A program made the translations under genes and the position numbers. The notes beneath the pieces are model-generated. The model had not been told where the DNA came from, searched no databases, and saw nothing but the letters and a program-made list of their open reading frames with translations. From Lachnospiraceae bacterium UBA4260 (GTDB lineage Bacteria > Bacillota > Clostridia > Lachnospirales > Lachnospiraceae), in NCBI GenBank assembly GCA_002395235.1, contig DGWK01000022.1, positions 138,757-165,759 of the forward strand: a stretch of 27,003 bases of DNA. The letters run 5' to 3'. This document shows, one piece after another, positions 8,752 through 16,275 of the stretch (position 1 is the stretch's first letter; each line of letters starts with the position of its first letter).

Positions 8752-9219
8752 TTACATATCCCCGCCCATATCGAACTCGTCTGTGACGATCTCCTCATCG
8801 GTGGCGCCTTCATCCGGCACTTCGATGACAAACTCGCTCAGATAAGCCTCCTGGGGAAGTCCCGCCATCAGCGCGGGAATGTTGATCGTGATGCCGTCCA
8901 TACTGTAGGGAATGTTCATGCTCACCTTGTGCGCATGCGGGGTGCCCCCTTCCTCGTCCGTGATCTCAACCGTCATGGTGAGCTTCTGTCCCATGACCTC
9001 GCCCATTCCTCTGTCACCTTTGGCGAGTTTGGAAGGCTTCTGGTCTCCCACCGTGACTACGACCTTGTGGAACGGTTCCACGGTCTGTCCGTTGTAGGAG
9101 GTCTCTTTGTTGTCAAAATAGATCGTGTGCCCGCGGCCGATCACAAACATCACTGCTGCCACGGCAAGGATGATCACGATCGCCGCGATCCGGAATAAAA
9201 GCCTGCGTTTGTCTTTCAT
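8752..9219 (-). CDS. Small membrane-anchored protein of the ABC import operon (possibly DUF6672)
   Basis: A protein of 155 residues with a basic N-terminus (MKDKRRLLFR), one hydrophobic segment at about residues 10-27 and a roughly 125-residue extracytoplasmic part. No cysteine follows the membrane segment, so it is probably an uncleaved or signal-anchored protein and not a lipoprotein. The outer part is rich in beta-type residues, carries TPHAHKVSM in its middle and ends in an acidic tail (DEFDMGGDM). Its start overlaps the stop of the permease gene by 4 bases (ATGA), so it is translationally coupled and belongs to the transporter. From memory, similar small proteins annotated DUF6672 accompany DUF3798-type ABC importers; this was not checked. 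The biochemical role is unknown; an accessory subunit of the importer is the simplest guess. Confidence 0.75.
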   Translation of the reverse strand: MKDKRRLLFRIAAIVIILAVAAVMFVIGRGHTIYFDNKETSYNGQTVEPFHKVVVTVGDQKPSKLAKGDRGMGEVMGQKLTMTVEITDEEGGTPHAHKVSMNIPYSMDGITINIPALMAGLPQEAYLSEFVIEVPDEGATDEEIVTDEFDMGGDM

Positions 9220-10391
9220 GCTTTCTCCTTTCCGGCGTTATCGGCCTGCGTTGTACCGGCAGCTGCGCCGGCCTCTTCCGCTTTCTGTGCCTCTGCGAGC
9301 TGCTGGCCGGCTGTCTTCTTGGCCCTGCGCTTATTAGTCTCGTACATGATCAGCGCCACTGTAATGACCGCGTAGGAAACGAAGACACGGAAATACTCAC
9401 CGATCATCGAGTCGCCCGTGATCGCCGCGCCTGCCTTGGGAGCCACAATGAACATCGTGTGGAACAGAATGACGCCCAGGAACACATTTCCGATCGTGGC
9501 GCGGTCAACCGACGCGCCGCCGACCAGCAGTGCCGCGATACAGAACATACCGATCTGGCTGTGCGCGCTGTATGTGGCGATATTTCCCATATTCTGCAGG
9601 TAGATGATCATGCCGAATCCCGCAAGGACCGTCGACATGACGATCGAGATGATCCTCGTGCGCTCTACATTGATACCTGCGTCCCGCGCGACGTCCATAT
9701 CCTGCCCCACTGCCCTCATGTCCTGGCCGAGCTTGGTCTTGCTGAACCAGACGATGAACAGGCACAGAAGTGCGATAATGATAAAGGTCAGTACCGGGAT
9801 CTTGACGCCTCCGATATTGATTGCGAGCAGGTTGTCCAGCTTCTGGCGCATGCTCAAAAGAGAGACCGTGTTGCGGATGCCGTATCCCCTGGGAAGCTTG
9901 ATGGCGCCGTGCTTGATCGGGATGATGCTTCCCATCAGATACAGGACGACCAGCTGATAAATACCGTTGACGAAGAAACTCATGATATAACTCGTGATCA
10001 TCTCGCGGCCCTTTGCCTCATTGAGGATCTTGCCGCAGAAGATGCCCAGCAGCACCGAAATCGGTACAGAGACGATCGCGGCCAGCACCATGCCGGGAAT
10101 TCCTACGATCTGCCAGTCGGCCACGAAGATCAGCGCGATCTCCGCCGCCATGGCGCCGAGCGTCATGCCGAAGTTCAGGCCCATGCCTGCCATGATCGGA
10201 ATCAGAAGACTCAGGATCAGGAAGGCGTTTCTTCCCATACGGGTGACAATTTCATTGATCAGCATATTTGCGGACAGCCCCGAGAGCGGAATGCAGATCG
10301 CGCAGATGATGATGAACATGAGCGGCACCGAGAACTTCTGAATAATAAAACGCATATCCGGAGAAGATTTAGTCTTATTGTCTTTTTTCAT
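9216..10391 (-). CDS. ABC transporter permease, ribose/galactose-type (second permease)
   Basis: Integral membrane subunit of a binding-protein-dependent importer, of the family that includes RbsC and MglC (BPD_transp_2). It has 391 residues and about eight to ten hydrophobic segments. A cytoplasmic coupling segment reads MRAVGQDMDVARDAGINVERTR, which matches the AVGxN..A..AGI pattern of this family. The C-terminal 40 residues are a hydrophilic Ala/Glu/Lys-rich tail (KKTAGQQLAEAQKAEEAG). It overlaps the other permease gene and the small downstream gene by 4 bases each, so three genes are translationally coupled. The two permeases are distinct and presumably form a heterodimer. The substrate cannot be read from the sequence. 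Confidence 0.9.
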   Translation of the reverse strand: MKKDNKTKSSPDMRFIIQKFSVPLMFIIICAICIPLSGLSANMLINEIVTRMGRNAFLILSLLIPIMAGMGLNFGMTLGAMAAEIALIFVADWQIVGIPGMVLAAIVSVPISVLLGIFCGKILNEAKGREMITSYIMSFFVNGIYQLVVLYLMGSIIPIKHGAIKLPRGYGIRNTVSLLSMRQKLDNLLAINIGGVKIPVLTFIIIALLCLFIVWFSKTKLGQDMRAVGQDMDVARDAGINVERTRIISIVMSTVLAGFGMIIYLQNMGNIATYSAHSQIGMFCIAALLVGGASVDRATIGNVFLGVILFHTMFIVAPKAGAAITGDSMIGEYFRVFVSYAVITVALIMYETNKRRAKKTAGQQLAEAQKAEEAGAAAGTTQADNAGKEKA

Positions 10392-11434
10392 TTGGACGCC
10401 TCCGTCTTTCTTGTCAGAGCGAACAGGATCATGCCCATGGAAGCGATGATTCGGATGACTTCCGACATATCCATGTGGATCATGTTGTTCATGACGGTAG
10501 GTGTCATCGTGACGATGCCCTGGAAGAGGATTGTTCCGACAATGACGTTCATGATCGTTGCCTTATTGACCGAAGCTCCGCCGATCAGGATCGCGGATAC
10601 CGCGGGCAGCGCCATGTAGAACGGCGCCATGTACAGCTGGATGAAGCCGAATCCCTGCTCATAGACCAGAATTCCGATCGCAGCCAGCCATGTGGACATG
10701 ATGACCGAGAGCATACGGATGTTGTCCACGTTGATGCCTGCCGCCTTGGCGAATTCCGGGTTGGAGCCGACAGCCGTCATGGCCGTTCCTGTTTTGGTAT
10801 GAAGGAATGCCCAGATGCCAAAAGCCAGAAGCGCGAAGAACAGCAGCGTTCCGGTCGGGATTGAGATCGAACCGATGTTGATCTGCAGGAAATTGGCCAG
10901 AGCGCCGATGTAATATCCCTCCAGGGAGATTGTGGTACGAAGGCCTTTTCCGGACAAACCCCAGACCATGTTCGGGCTGTGGTAAGGCAGGATCAGCCAC
11001 ATCATGCACATGAAGGACACGGAGGAGAATCCGACATAAGTCGCGATCATCATCTCGCCGCCCTTGATCTTATTGAGGAGCCATCCGTACAGCGCGCCGA
11101 GGATCAGCGCGAAAGGAGTTGCGATCAGGATCGCCGCCAGGAAAGAAAGCGGTCCGGTGAAGCCGAACTCGATGGAGAGCGTCGCTCCCAGGAGGCCCGA
11201 AATGATACCCAGCGGAAGGCCGAAGTTCAGGCCGCAGCCCGAGTGCACCATAGGCACCATGGCAAGGACCAGAATGCCGTTCCAGCTGAAACGGTTGATA
11301 ATATTGGAGATCTGCGTCGGCAGATCCGCGCCTACGAAAGGCGCCATGATCAGCAGAAGGAGCAGGAATCCCGCGATGATCAGACGCGGAAGGCCGAAAT
11401 TCTTGAGTGCGGCCTTGATTTTCTCACTTGTCAT
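10388..11434 (-). CDS. ABC transporter permease, ribose/galactose-type (first permease)
   Basis: Partner permease of 348 residues in the same BPD_transp_2 family, with about eight to ten membrane segments. The coupling segment reads MTAVGSNPEFAKAAGINVDNIR, closer to the family consensus than in its partner. The start (MTSEKIKAALKNFG) has GGAGGGAGGAAGAG immediately upstream, a strong ribosome site. It lies 14 bases after the ATPase gene and overlaps the next permease by an ATGA. Like its partner it contains the GxGLNFGLPLG-type stretch in the N-terminal half, suggesting the pair arose by duplication. It would form half of the membrane channel of the importer. Confidence 0.9.
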   Translation of the reverse strand: MTSEKIKAALKNFGLPRLIIAGFLLLLLIMAPFVGADLPTQISNIINRFSWNGILVLAMVPMVHSGCGLNFGLPLGIISGLLGATLSIEFGFTGPLSFLAAILIATPFALILGALYGWLLNKIKGGEMMIATYVGFSSVSFMCMMWLILPYHSPNMVWGLSGKGLRTTISLEGYYIGALANFLQINIGSISIPTGTLLFFALLAFGIWAFLHTKTGTAMTAVGSNPEFAKAAGINVDNIRMLSVIMSTWLAAIGILVYEQGFGFIQLYMAPFYMALPAVSAILIGGASVNKATIMNVIVGTILFQGIVTMTPTVMNNMIHMDMSEVIRIIASMGMILFALTRKTEASK

Positions 11435-11448
11435 CTCTTCCTCCCTCC

Positions 11449-13041
11449 TTAAATGACATTGCTCAGCATCAGCGTTCCGAGATCCTCAACGGACGAAGAC
11501 GCGGGCAGGATACCCGAAATCTTGCCGCCGGACACGATCGCGATGCGGTCGCAGGTCTGACGAAGCTCCTCCAGCTCGGAGGAGATCATGACTACAGTTA
11601 CTCCGTTCTCGCGGTTGAATTTCTTGAGCGCGTCCAGGACCAGTGCCTTGGCGCCTACATCAATACCGCGGGTCGGTTCCGATACGAAGAGCATCCTGGG
11701 CTCCAGAGCGAACGCCTTGGCAAGGCAGACCTTCTGCTGATTGCCGCCCGACAGCTCTCTCGCGTTCTGTTTCGAGCTCGTGCACTTGATCTTGAGCTCG
11801 TCGATATATTTCTCGGTGACCTCTCGGATCGCCTTCTCATCTCTCCACTTGATGAGACCGCCCAGATACTTCGTCAGGAACTTATTCTGGATCTGCATCG
11901 CGGGGAAAGCAACATTCCATTCCAGAGACTCGTCCAGAAGAAGGCCCACGCCTCTTCTGTCCTCCGAGACAAAGGCAAAGGAAGAATCCAGGCACTTTCT
12001 GGGATTGTTTAGCGGGATCTCTTTCCCGTCAAACGTCACCTTGCCGCCGGCTTCATAAAGGCCCATGACTCCGTTCGGGATTCCGAGCTTGCCCTGTCCG
12101 GCCAGACCGCCGATTCCGAGGATCTCGCCCTCTTTGACTTCCAGATTTACATTGCGGACTGTCTCGCCGGGCATATCCACCCAGAGCTTTTCGATATTGA
12201 GAATCGTCCTGGCATTTGAGAAGTCGCGGGACTTGACGGCTGTACCGCCGCCCTTTACATCGCGGCCGACCATCCAGTGCGTGATGTCCTCGACCGACGC
12301 CTCCTTCGCGGGAACTTCCTTCACGAGCACACCGTCGCGCATAACTGCGACCTTATTGCACACCGACAGGATCTCATGCAGTCTGTGCGTGATGAAGATG
12401 ACCGTGATGCCCCTCTCCGACATGCCGCGGATCGAATCCAGGAGCGCTTCCGCTTCTTTCTCGGTAAGGACTGCCGTGGGTTCATCCAGGATCAGGATTC
12501 TGAGCTGATCCTTGGACAATTCTCTCGCGATCTCCGTGAACTGCTTGTGACCTACGGGCATGCTGTTGATCATCATATGCTGATCGATCGAGACGCCCAT
12601 GATCTCAATGGCTTTTCTGGCCCTCTCGTCCATTTCCTTTCGGTCCAGCGTATCCAGCCTGTCCCCGAATACTTCCGAGACCAGATTTCCCTTTTTCGGC
12701 TCGCGGTTGAGCAGAATGTTCTCCGTCGCGTCAAAGCCCGGGATCAGGGAGAACTCCTGATGGACCATGCCGATGCCTGCCGCGATCGCTTCAAAGGGCG
12801 AAGAAAACGCCACCTTCTTGCCGTCGATCAAAATATCGCCGCCATAGCCGCCGGTCGACGATATATCCGAGGCACCGAAGAGGATCTTCATAAGCGTTGA
12901 CTTTCCTGCTCCGTTTTCCCCGCACAGACCCAGCACATCGCCTTCATTCAGCTTGAGATTGATGTCTGTCAGCACCTGGTTGCCAAAAAAGTCTTTTTTG
13001 ATATTCCGCATCTCCAGAAGCGGGACTCTTTCGTTGTTCAT
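11449..13041 (-). CDS. Two-domain ABC transporter ATPase, RbsA/MglA-type
   Basis: Cytoplasmic energy subunit with two fused nucleotide-binding domains, 530 residues from the preferred start. Domain 1 has Walker A GENGAGKS at residues 41-48 and Walker B ILILDEPTAVL. Its signature region reads MPVGHKQ instead of the usual LSGGQ. Domain 2 has a degenerate Walker A (GLAGQGKLG, lacking the usual GKS/T), a canonical LSGGNQQK signature and FVSEPTRGIDVG. This pattern of one working and one degenerate site is usual in sugar-type importers. The frame can be extended to a TTG at 13047, but AGGAAGG sits 8 bases before the ATG at 13041 and only 2 from the TTG, so the ATG is chosen. A spacer of about 190 bases containing two stem-loops separates it from the binding-protein gene. 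Confidence 0.92.
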   Translation of the reverse strand: MNNERVPLLEMRNIKKDFFGNQVLTDINLKLNEGDVLGLCGENGAGKSTLMKILFGASDISSTGGYGGDILIDGKKVAFSSPFEAIAAGIGMVHQEFSLIPGFDATENILLNREPKKGNLVSEVFGDRLDTLDRKEMDERARKAIEIMGVSIDQHMMINSMPVGHKQFTEIARELSKDQLRILILDEPTAVLTEKEAEALLDSIRGMSERGITVIFITHRLHEILSVCNKVAVMRDGVLVKEVPAKEASVEDITHWMVGRDVKGGGTAVKSRDFSNARTILNIEKLWVDMPGETVRNVNLEVKEGEILGIGGLAGQGKLGIPNGVMGLYEAGGKVTFDGKEIPLNNPRKCLDSSFAFVSEDRRGVGLLLDESLEWNVAFPAMQIQNKFLTKYLGGLIKWRDEKAIREVTEKYIDELKIKCTSSKQNARELSGGNQQKVCLAKAFALEPRMLFVSEPTRGIDVGAKALVLDALKKFNRENGVTVVMISSELEELRQTCDRIAIVSGGKISGILPASSSVEDLGTLMLSNVI

Positions 13042-13084
13042 TGCCAATGCCTTCCTAATTTGCGCTATTACAGTTACACTTCAC

Positions 13085-13160
13085 ACCCGCTGCTCCGGCG
13101 GGTATCTTTTTCCCCGGACATAAGCATAAAGATGAGGAGAAGCCGGGCTCCTCCTCATCT
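13085..13160 (-). repeat. Two stem-loops between the binding-protein and ATPase genes
   Basis: The first hairpin met on the minus-strand transcript has a 10-base-pair stem (AGATGAGGAG / CTCCTCATCT, arms 13130-13139 and 13151-13160, 11-base loop) followed by only a weak U tract (TTTATG). The second is a 6-base-pair stem (13085-13090 with 13098-13103). Such structures between a binding-protein gene and its transporter often act as partial terminators or mRNA stabilisers giving excess binding protein. That role is inferred. The rest of the 13042-13232 spacer shows no gene. Confidence 0.55.
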
Positions 13161-13232
13161 CACCGATTCATTCCGTTGACGGCTGATAGGTGACTCCCTT
13201 CTGCCGGCAATGAAGGCCGCCCGAAAATTCGA

Positions 13233-14540
13233 TTATTTCACGGTGAAATACTTCTCGGGAACCTCAACCTTTGTGGACCCCATGTAGTGACCGGGATCAC
13301 CCATGATGTAAGTATCCTGATAGATAAGGAAAGTATTGTCAGACTTAACGCCTGTGTCAACATTGGTGTAGTTGGAGCCGTTCCACTCAGCGCCGGGTGA
13401 GAATACGCCGTAAGCTGCGGAAATCGCATCGATATCATTGAGCTCGCTCGTACCAAGGATGACATTTCTTGCATGCTCAGCAAGACCTGCGGAAACAGTG
13501 TAGCCATAGGAATATGCCCATGTACCGAATCTGCCGGCGCCGCCCTTCTCGACAACCGCTGCCTCAACCTTTGCAAGGATCTTCTGGAAATCGCCCGCCT
13601 CAGCAGTCAGATCGATGCCGAGAGCTCCGGGATAGCCCATAAGAGGAGACGGAAGGTCAGCTTCGATGAAGTATCCGCCGTGCTCGAGGAGCATCTTCAG
13701 CAGAGGCTCTGTGTGAGCGTCGTTTGTGCAGAAGTAAGCGGAGTTCGTGCCGTACTTCTCGATCCACTCCGGAACATGCTCAAGAATGTAAGCCTGCGCG
13801 CCGGGAACGCCGACATCGGTTGTCGGGTCGGGAGCGGTCTCCATCTCGAACTTCATGCCGAACTCTTTGCATGCCTCTTTCATGATCGCGACGCGGCGGC
13901 TCATGGTCTCATAGGACATGTGACGAGGGAAGGAGATGTGTACGAATGTATCGCATCCCAGCTCGTGTGCTGTGCGGATCATCAGATAGCCGCGAGCCAC
14001 GAAGTCGTTGTTGACGACGAGGTCTGCTGCGGAACCGATCTCGGGAAGATCCTCGTGGGACTCACCTGCGATGCAGATGATGTCAGGTCTTTTCTCCTTG
14101 ATGCGGCGGAACGCCTCAGTAGTTCCGGGAACTGCCTGGTTGACAATAATCGCCTTCATCTTGGGATCATCGGACAGGTTCACGATCGTCTGGATCGTGG
14201 TCTCCTGCTCCTCGGTGAAGTTGTCGGGATAGATTGCCAGGGTGACATTCTCTTCGCCGTACTTCGCCTGGAAAGCTTCCGCGCCGCGTCTGTCGTCCTC
14301 AGACTGGGAGACAGAACCGGTAACGATACCGATGTGGAAATCTTCGCCGGCCGCTTCTGCTTCCGCGCCTTCTGCAGGAGCCTCAGCGTTTTCTGCGGGA
14401 GCCTCAGCGTTTTCTGCGGGAGCCTCAGTCTCTTCCTTCGCATCGGTGCTCTCAATCGTAGCGCCGCCGCTTCCGCCGCAAGCTGCCAGCGAGAAAGCCA
14501 TAACTGCGCCAAGTATGATGCTCATGATTCTCTTTTTCAT
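13233..14540 (-). CDS. ABC transporter substrate-binding lipoprotein, DUF3798-like
   Basis: A secreted lipoprotein of 435 residues expected to capture the ligand for the downstream importer. The N-terminus (MKKRIMSIILGAVMAFSLAAC) is a type II signal peptide with lipobox LAAC and lipidated Cys21. An Ala/Pro/Glu/Asn-rich linker with near-perfect 7-residue repeats follows, roughly residues 27-65. The mature domain begins FHIGIVTGSVSQSEDDRRGAEAF and resembles periplasmic-binding-protein folds. From memory it matches lipoproteins annotated DUF3798, which have no established ligand. It is first in the operon, with TAAGGAGGAAGTT right before the ATG and a consensus promoter upstream, so it should be highly expressed. 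Substrate unknown; the ribose-type permeases suggest a sugar, nucleoside or similar small polar compound. Confidence 0.88.
   Translation of the reverse strand: MKKRIMSIILGAVMAFSLAACGGSGGATIESTDAKEETEAPAENAEAPAENAEAPAEGAEAEAAGEDFHIGIVTGSVSQSEDDRRGAEAFQAKYGEENVTLAIYPDNFTEEQETTIQTIVNLSDDPKMKAIIVNQAVPGTTEAFRRIKEKRPDIICIAGESHEDLPEIGSAADLVVNNDFVARGYLMIRTAHELGCDTFVHISFPRHMSYETMSRRVAIMKEACKEFGMKFEMETAPDPTTDVGVPGAQAYILEHVPEWIEKYGTNSAYFCTNDAHTEPLLKMLLEHGGYFIEADLPSPLMGYPGALGIDLTAEAGDFQKILAKVEAAVVEKGGAGRFGTWAYSYGYTVSAGLAEHARNVILGTSELNDIDAISAAYGVFSPGAEWNGSNYTNVDTGVKSDNTFLIYQDTYIMGDPGHYMGSTKVEVPEKYFTVK
14370..14428 (-). repeat. 21-base tandem repeat encoding the lipoprotein linker
   Basis: Two identical 21-base units (14380-14400 and 14401-14421) are flanked by partial copies. 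They encode PAENAEA heptads in the linker just after the lipid anchor of the binding protein. The unit length keeps the frame, so copy-number change would only lengthen or shorten the tether. Confidence 0.8.
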
Positions 14541-14579
14541 AACTTCCTCCTTAAGTTAAAAGATTTTGAACATGACTCT

Positions 14580-14608
14580 ATTATACATTTACGCGCCGCA
14601 TTGGTCAA
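14580..14608 (-). promoter_or_regulatory. Consensus promoter of the ABC import operon
   Basis: On the minus strand TTGACC (14608-14603), a 17-base spacer and TATAAT (14585-14580). The predicted leader to the binding-protein ATG is about 33 bases and carries the strong TAAGGAGG site. Confidence 0.85.
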
Positions 14609-14625
14609 ACTTCAACGTGTTAAAT

Positions 14626-14644
14626 TTTATCATTTTTTGATAAA
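14626..14644. promoter_or_regulatory. Inverted repeat between divergent promoters, candidate operator
   Basis: A perfect 7-base inverted repeat TTTATCA-N5-TGATAAA lies in the 188-base gap between the divergent ABC operon and the phosphopantetheinyl transferase gene. It sits 17 bases beyond the minus-strand -35 box and 23 bases before the plus-strand -35 box, suitable for a shared repressor or activator. It could also be chance in AT-rich DNA. No regulator gene is adjacent. Confidence 0.4.
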
Positions 14645-14667
14645 CATCATCAAATTTCATTACATAT

Positions 14668-14696
14668 TTGACTAAATTTGGAATATCATATATAAA
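14668..14696 (+). promoter_or_regulatory. Promoter of the phosphopantetheinyl transferase gene
   Basis: TTGACT (14668-14673), a 17-base spacer and TATAAA (14691-14696). The predicted transcript starts near 14703, giving a leader of about 26 bases that contains the AGGAG ribosome site at 14717-14721. Confidence 0.8.
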
Positions 14697-14728
14697 AGTT
14701 TTAGTACAAAATTTTCAGGAGTACATTT

Positions 14729-15454
14729 ATGAGTACTGACCACAGATTCGAAGATTCAATCTATTATCTGAGACTGTTTTTTGCAGAAGTTCAGCCCGAG
14801 ACATCCGGCAGAACAGGCAGCCGGCAGAAAGGGGCACCTGAGCAGGCAGGAACGCCCGGGCACGCAGGTGCGGCATCCGATCGCAGAAAGCGCGAATCGG
14901 AAGCTTCACTCGAGTTAACCGCCCAAGCTCTCGAGTTCTATCTCGGCAGCAAGCCTTCTCCGGAAGTGCTCGCCGGCCTTAATCGCACGCCGGAGGGAAA
15001 GCCCTATTTCCCGGATTATTCCGATTTCCACTATAATATCTCCCATTCCGGCAGATATGCAGTCTGCGGTATGATCTGCGGCGGCACTGAGCCGCAGCCG
15101 GTCGGCATTGATCTGCAGGAAATTCCATCGGATTCCGGAAAAGCACTGAAGATTGCGGACCACTTCTTCTCAGAAACGGAGAGAAAGTCTCTCCATTCAC
15201 TTGTGGACCAAGGTGACGTTTCCACCGCCCTTCTTCTCTTCTGCCGCTATTGGACTGCCAGAGAGAGCTATATAAAGCTGACCGGACGAGGATTGGCAGA
15301 GCCATTCGGCAGTTATGATCCGGATTTAGAACATGGAAGAATTGTTGTGCCAGGGTCAGACCGGCAGGTTTATCTGACAGAGTGCGAGGCCCCTGACGGT
15401 TATTGTCTCAGTGTCTGCAGTTATGTTCCGCTTGCGAAAATCTGCCGGCATTGA
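14729..15454 (+). CDS. 4'-phosphopantetheinyl transferase, Sfp type
   Basis: Transfers the 4'-phosphopantetheine arm of coenzyme A to a serine of carrier proteins in the cytoplasm. It has 241 residues, the usual Sfp-family length. The substrate loop KPYFPDYSDFHYNISHSG spans about residues 91-108. The metal motif GIDLQEI has Asp128, and WTARESYIKLTGRGL has Glu179 and Lys183. Two positions differ from Bacillus Sfp: Gln130 replaces the middle acidic residue, and Arg178 replaces the lysine of the KE(S/A) motif. Residues about 25-58 are a hydrophilic Gly/Ala/Arg/Gln-rich stretch that looks like a low-complexity insertion near the N-terminus. It is the only plus-strand gene here, with its own promoter and terminator. 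No polyketide or peptide synthetase genes are nearby, so its carrier protein is unknown. Confidence 0.9.
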   Translation: MSTDHRFEDSIYYLRLFFAEVQPETSGRTGSRQKGAPEQAGTPGHAGAASDRRKRESEASLELTAQALEFYLGSKPSPEVLAGLNRTPEGKPYFPDYSDFHYNISHSGRYAVCGMICGGTEPQPVGIDLQEIPSDSGKALKIADHFFSETERKSLHSLVDQGDVSTALLLFCRYWTARESYIKLTGRGLAEPFGSYDPDLEHGRIVVPGSDRQVYLTECEAPDGYCLSVCSYVPLAKICRH

Positions 15455-15473
15455 AAATGTACAGGTGTTAAAC

Positions 15474-15505
15474 AGAAGTGCCGCGGATCCCTCCGCGGCA
15501 CTTCT
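15474..15505. terminator. Bidirectional terminator between convergent genes
   Basis: A perfect 13-base-pair stem (15474-15486 with 15493-15505, AGAAGTGCCGCGG) with a 6-base loop. On the plus strand CATTTCCTTTT follows; on the minus strand only GTTTAAC. It lies 20 bases after the transferase gene and 10 bases after the last pilus gene, so it probably ends both transcripts, more efficiently on the plus strand. Confidence 0.8.
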
Positions 15506-15514
15506 CATTTCCTT

Positions 15515-16255
15515 TTACTTATTTCTGTTCTTCCGAACCATTCCGACGCAAAGCGCCAACACACCAACTCCTCCGAGTACCATCACCGGCCACCACAGCT
15601 GCCCTGTCTGAGGAAGCACCGGCGGCTTAGGCGGTGTCGGCGGCGGAACCTCTTCCTTTGCGACGCCGATCGGCTTCGCTGCCGCATCTACATCGTAGAT
15701 GAGCGAGCCGTCTGTGTTCTTCTGAGGTATGGTGATAAGGAAAGGCGTAATGGCCAATTTATTATCTCCTACCCCCTGCGCGTCCTGCTTTACCAGATAC
15801 AATCCCACGCTCAGATTGCCAAAAGACACCTTTCCCTGTGCATCCATCTCCGCCGGCGCCACGTCAAAAGCGTAACCCTCTGCGATCGCTGCCATCTGCT
15901 CCGCCAGCTCAAGATTCGCTGCGTCCAACGCCGCATCCGTATCCGGGATCTCACCTGCCCCGGCAAATCTCTCATCTGTCACGAATTTGAAGCCGTTGTC
16001 CACGACGACGTCCGCCACCTTGTAGAGGCCGACTGTATTTCCGCCGGTCACCGGCTTGGTCGTGCCCGAATTCTCATCATAATAAGTAAATGTGATTGAG
16101 ATCGAACCGATGTGGTCCGGATCAAGCATCTCTGTATTCTCCGCCGCAGCTGCCGGGATAGATGTCAGAGGCATCACCAGGCTCATCGACAGAGCCAGGG
16201 CCGCTTTCGCGATCCCCTTGATTTTGTTTTTCAATCCTACTCTTTGCTTGTGCAT
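15515..16255 (-). CDS. LPQTG-anchored minor or basal pilin
   Basis: Predicted minor subunit of the sortase pilus, probably the base that joins the fibre to the wall; tip or ancillary roles are also possible. From the preferred start it has 246 residues: signal peptide (MHKQRVGLKNKIKG, hydrophobic core, PAAAA cleavage region near residue 38), a pilin N-domain-like part, a proline spacer (VPPPTPPKPPV), LPQTG at residues 214-218, a membrane helix and the tail RKNRNK. The frame opens at an ATG overlapping the sortase stop (16279). However, AAAGGGG lies 6 bases before the second ATG at 16255 and little precedes the first. The one-domain size and proline-rich wall spacer fit known basal pilins. It is the last gene of the locus. 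Confidence 0.85.
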   Translation of the reverse strand: MHKQRVGLKNKIKGIAKAALALSMSLVMPLTSIPAAAAENTEMLDPDHIGSISITFTYYDENSGTTKPVTGGNTVGLYKVADVVVDNGFKFVTDERFAGAGEIPDTDAALDAANLELAEQMAAIAEGYAFDVAPAEMDAQGKVSFGNLSVGLYLVKQDAQGVGDNKLAITPFLITIPQKNTDGSLIYDVDAAAKPIGVAKEEVPPPTPPKPPVLPQTGQLWWPVMVLGGVGVLALCVGMVRKNRNK

Positions 16256-16275
16256 ATTTTGCCCCTTTCTGCGGC

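Noticed and set aside
9459..10619. Plus-strand open frame opposite the permease genes
   Set aside because: The product is highly charged with His/Asp/Arg runs, the typical antisense image of membrane-protein codons.
13230..13248. Palindrome TATTTCACGGTGAAATA at the end of the binding-protein gene
   Set aside because: It falls within the last codons of the gene and has no T-run; the separate hairpin at 13130-13160 is a better structural candidate.
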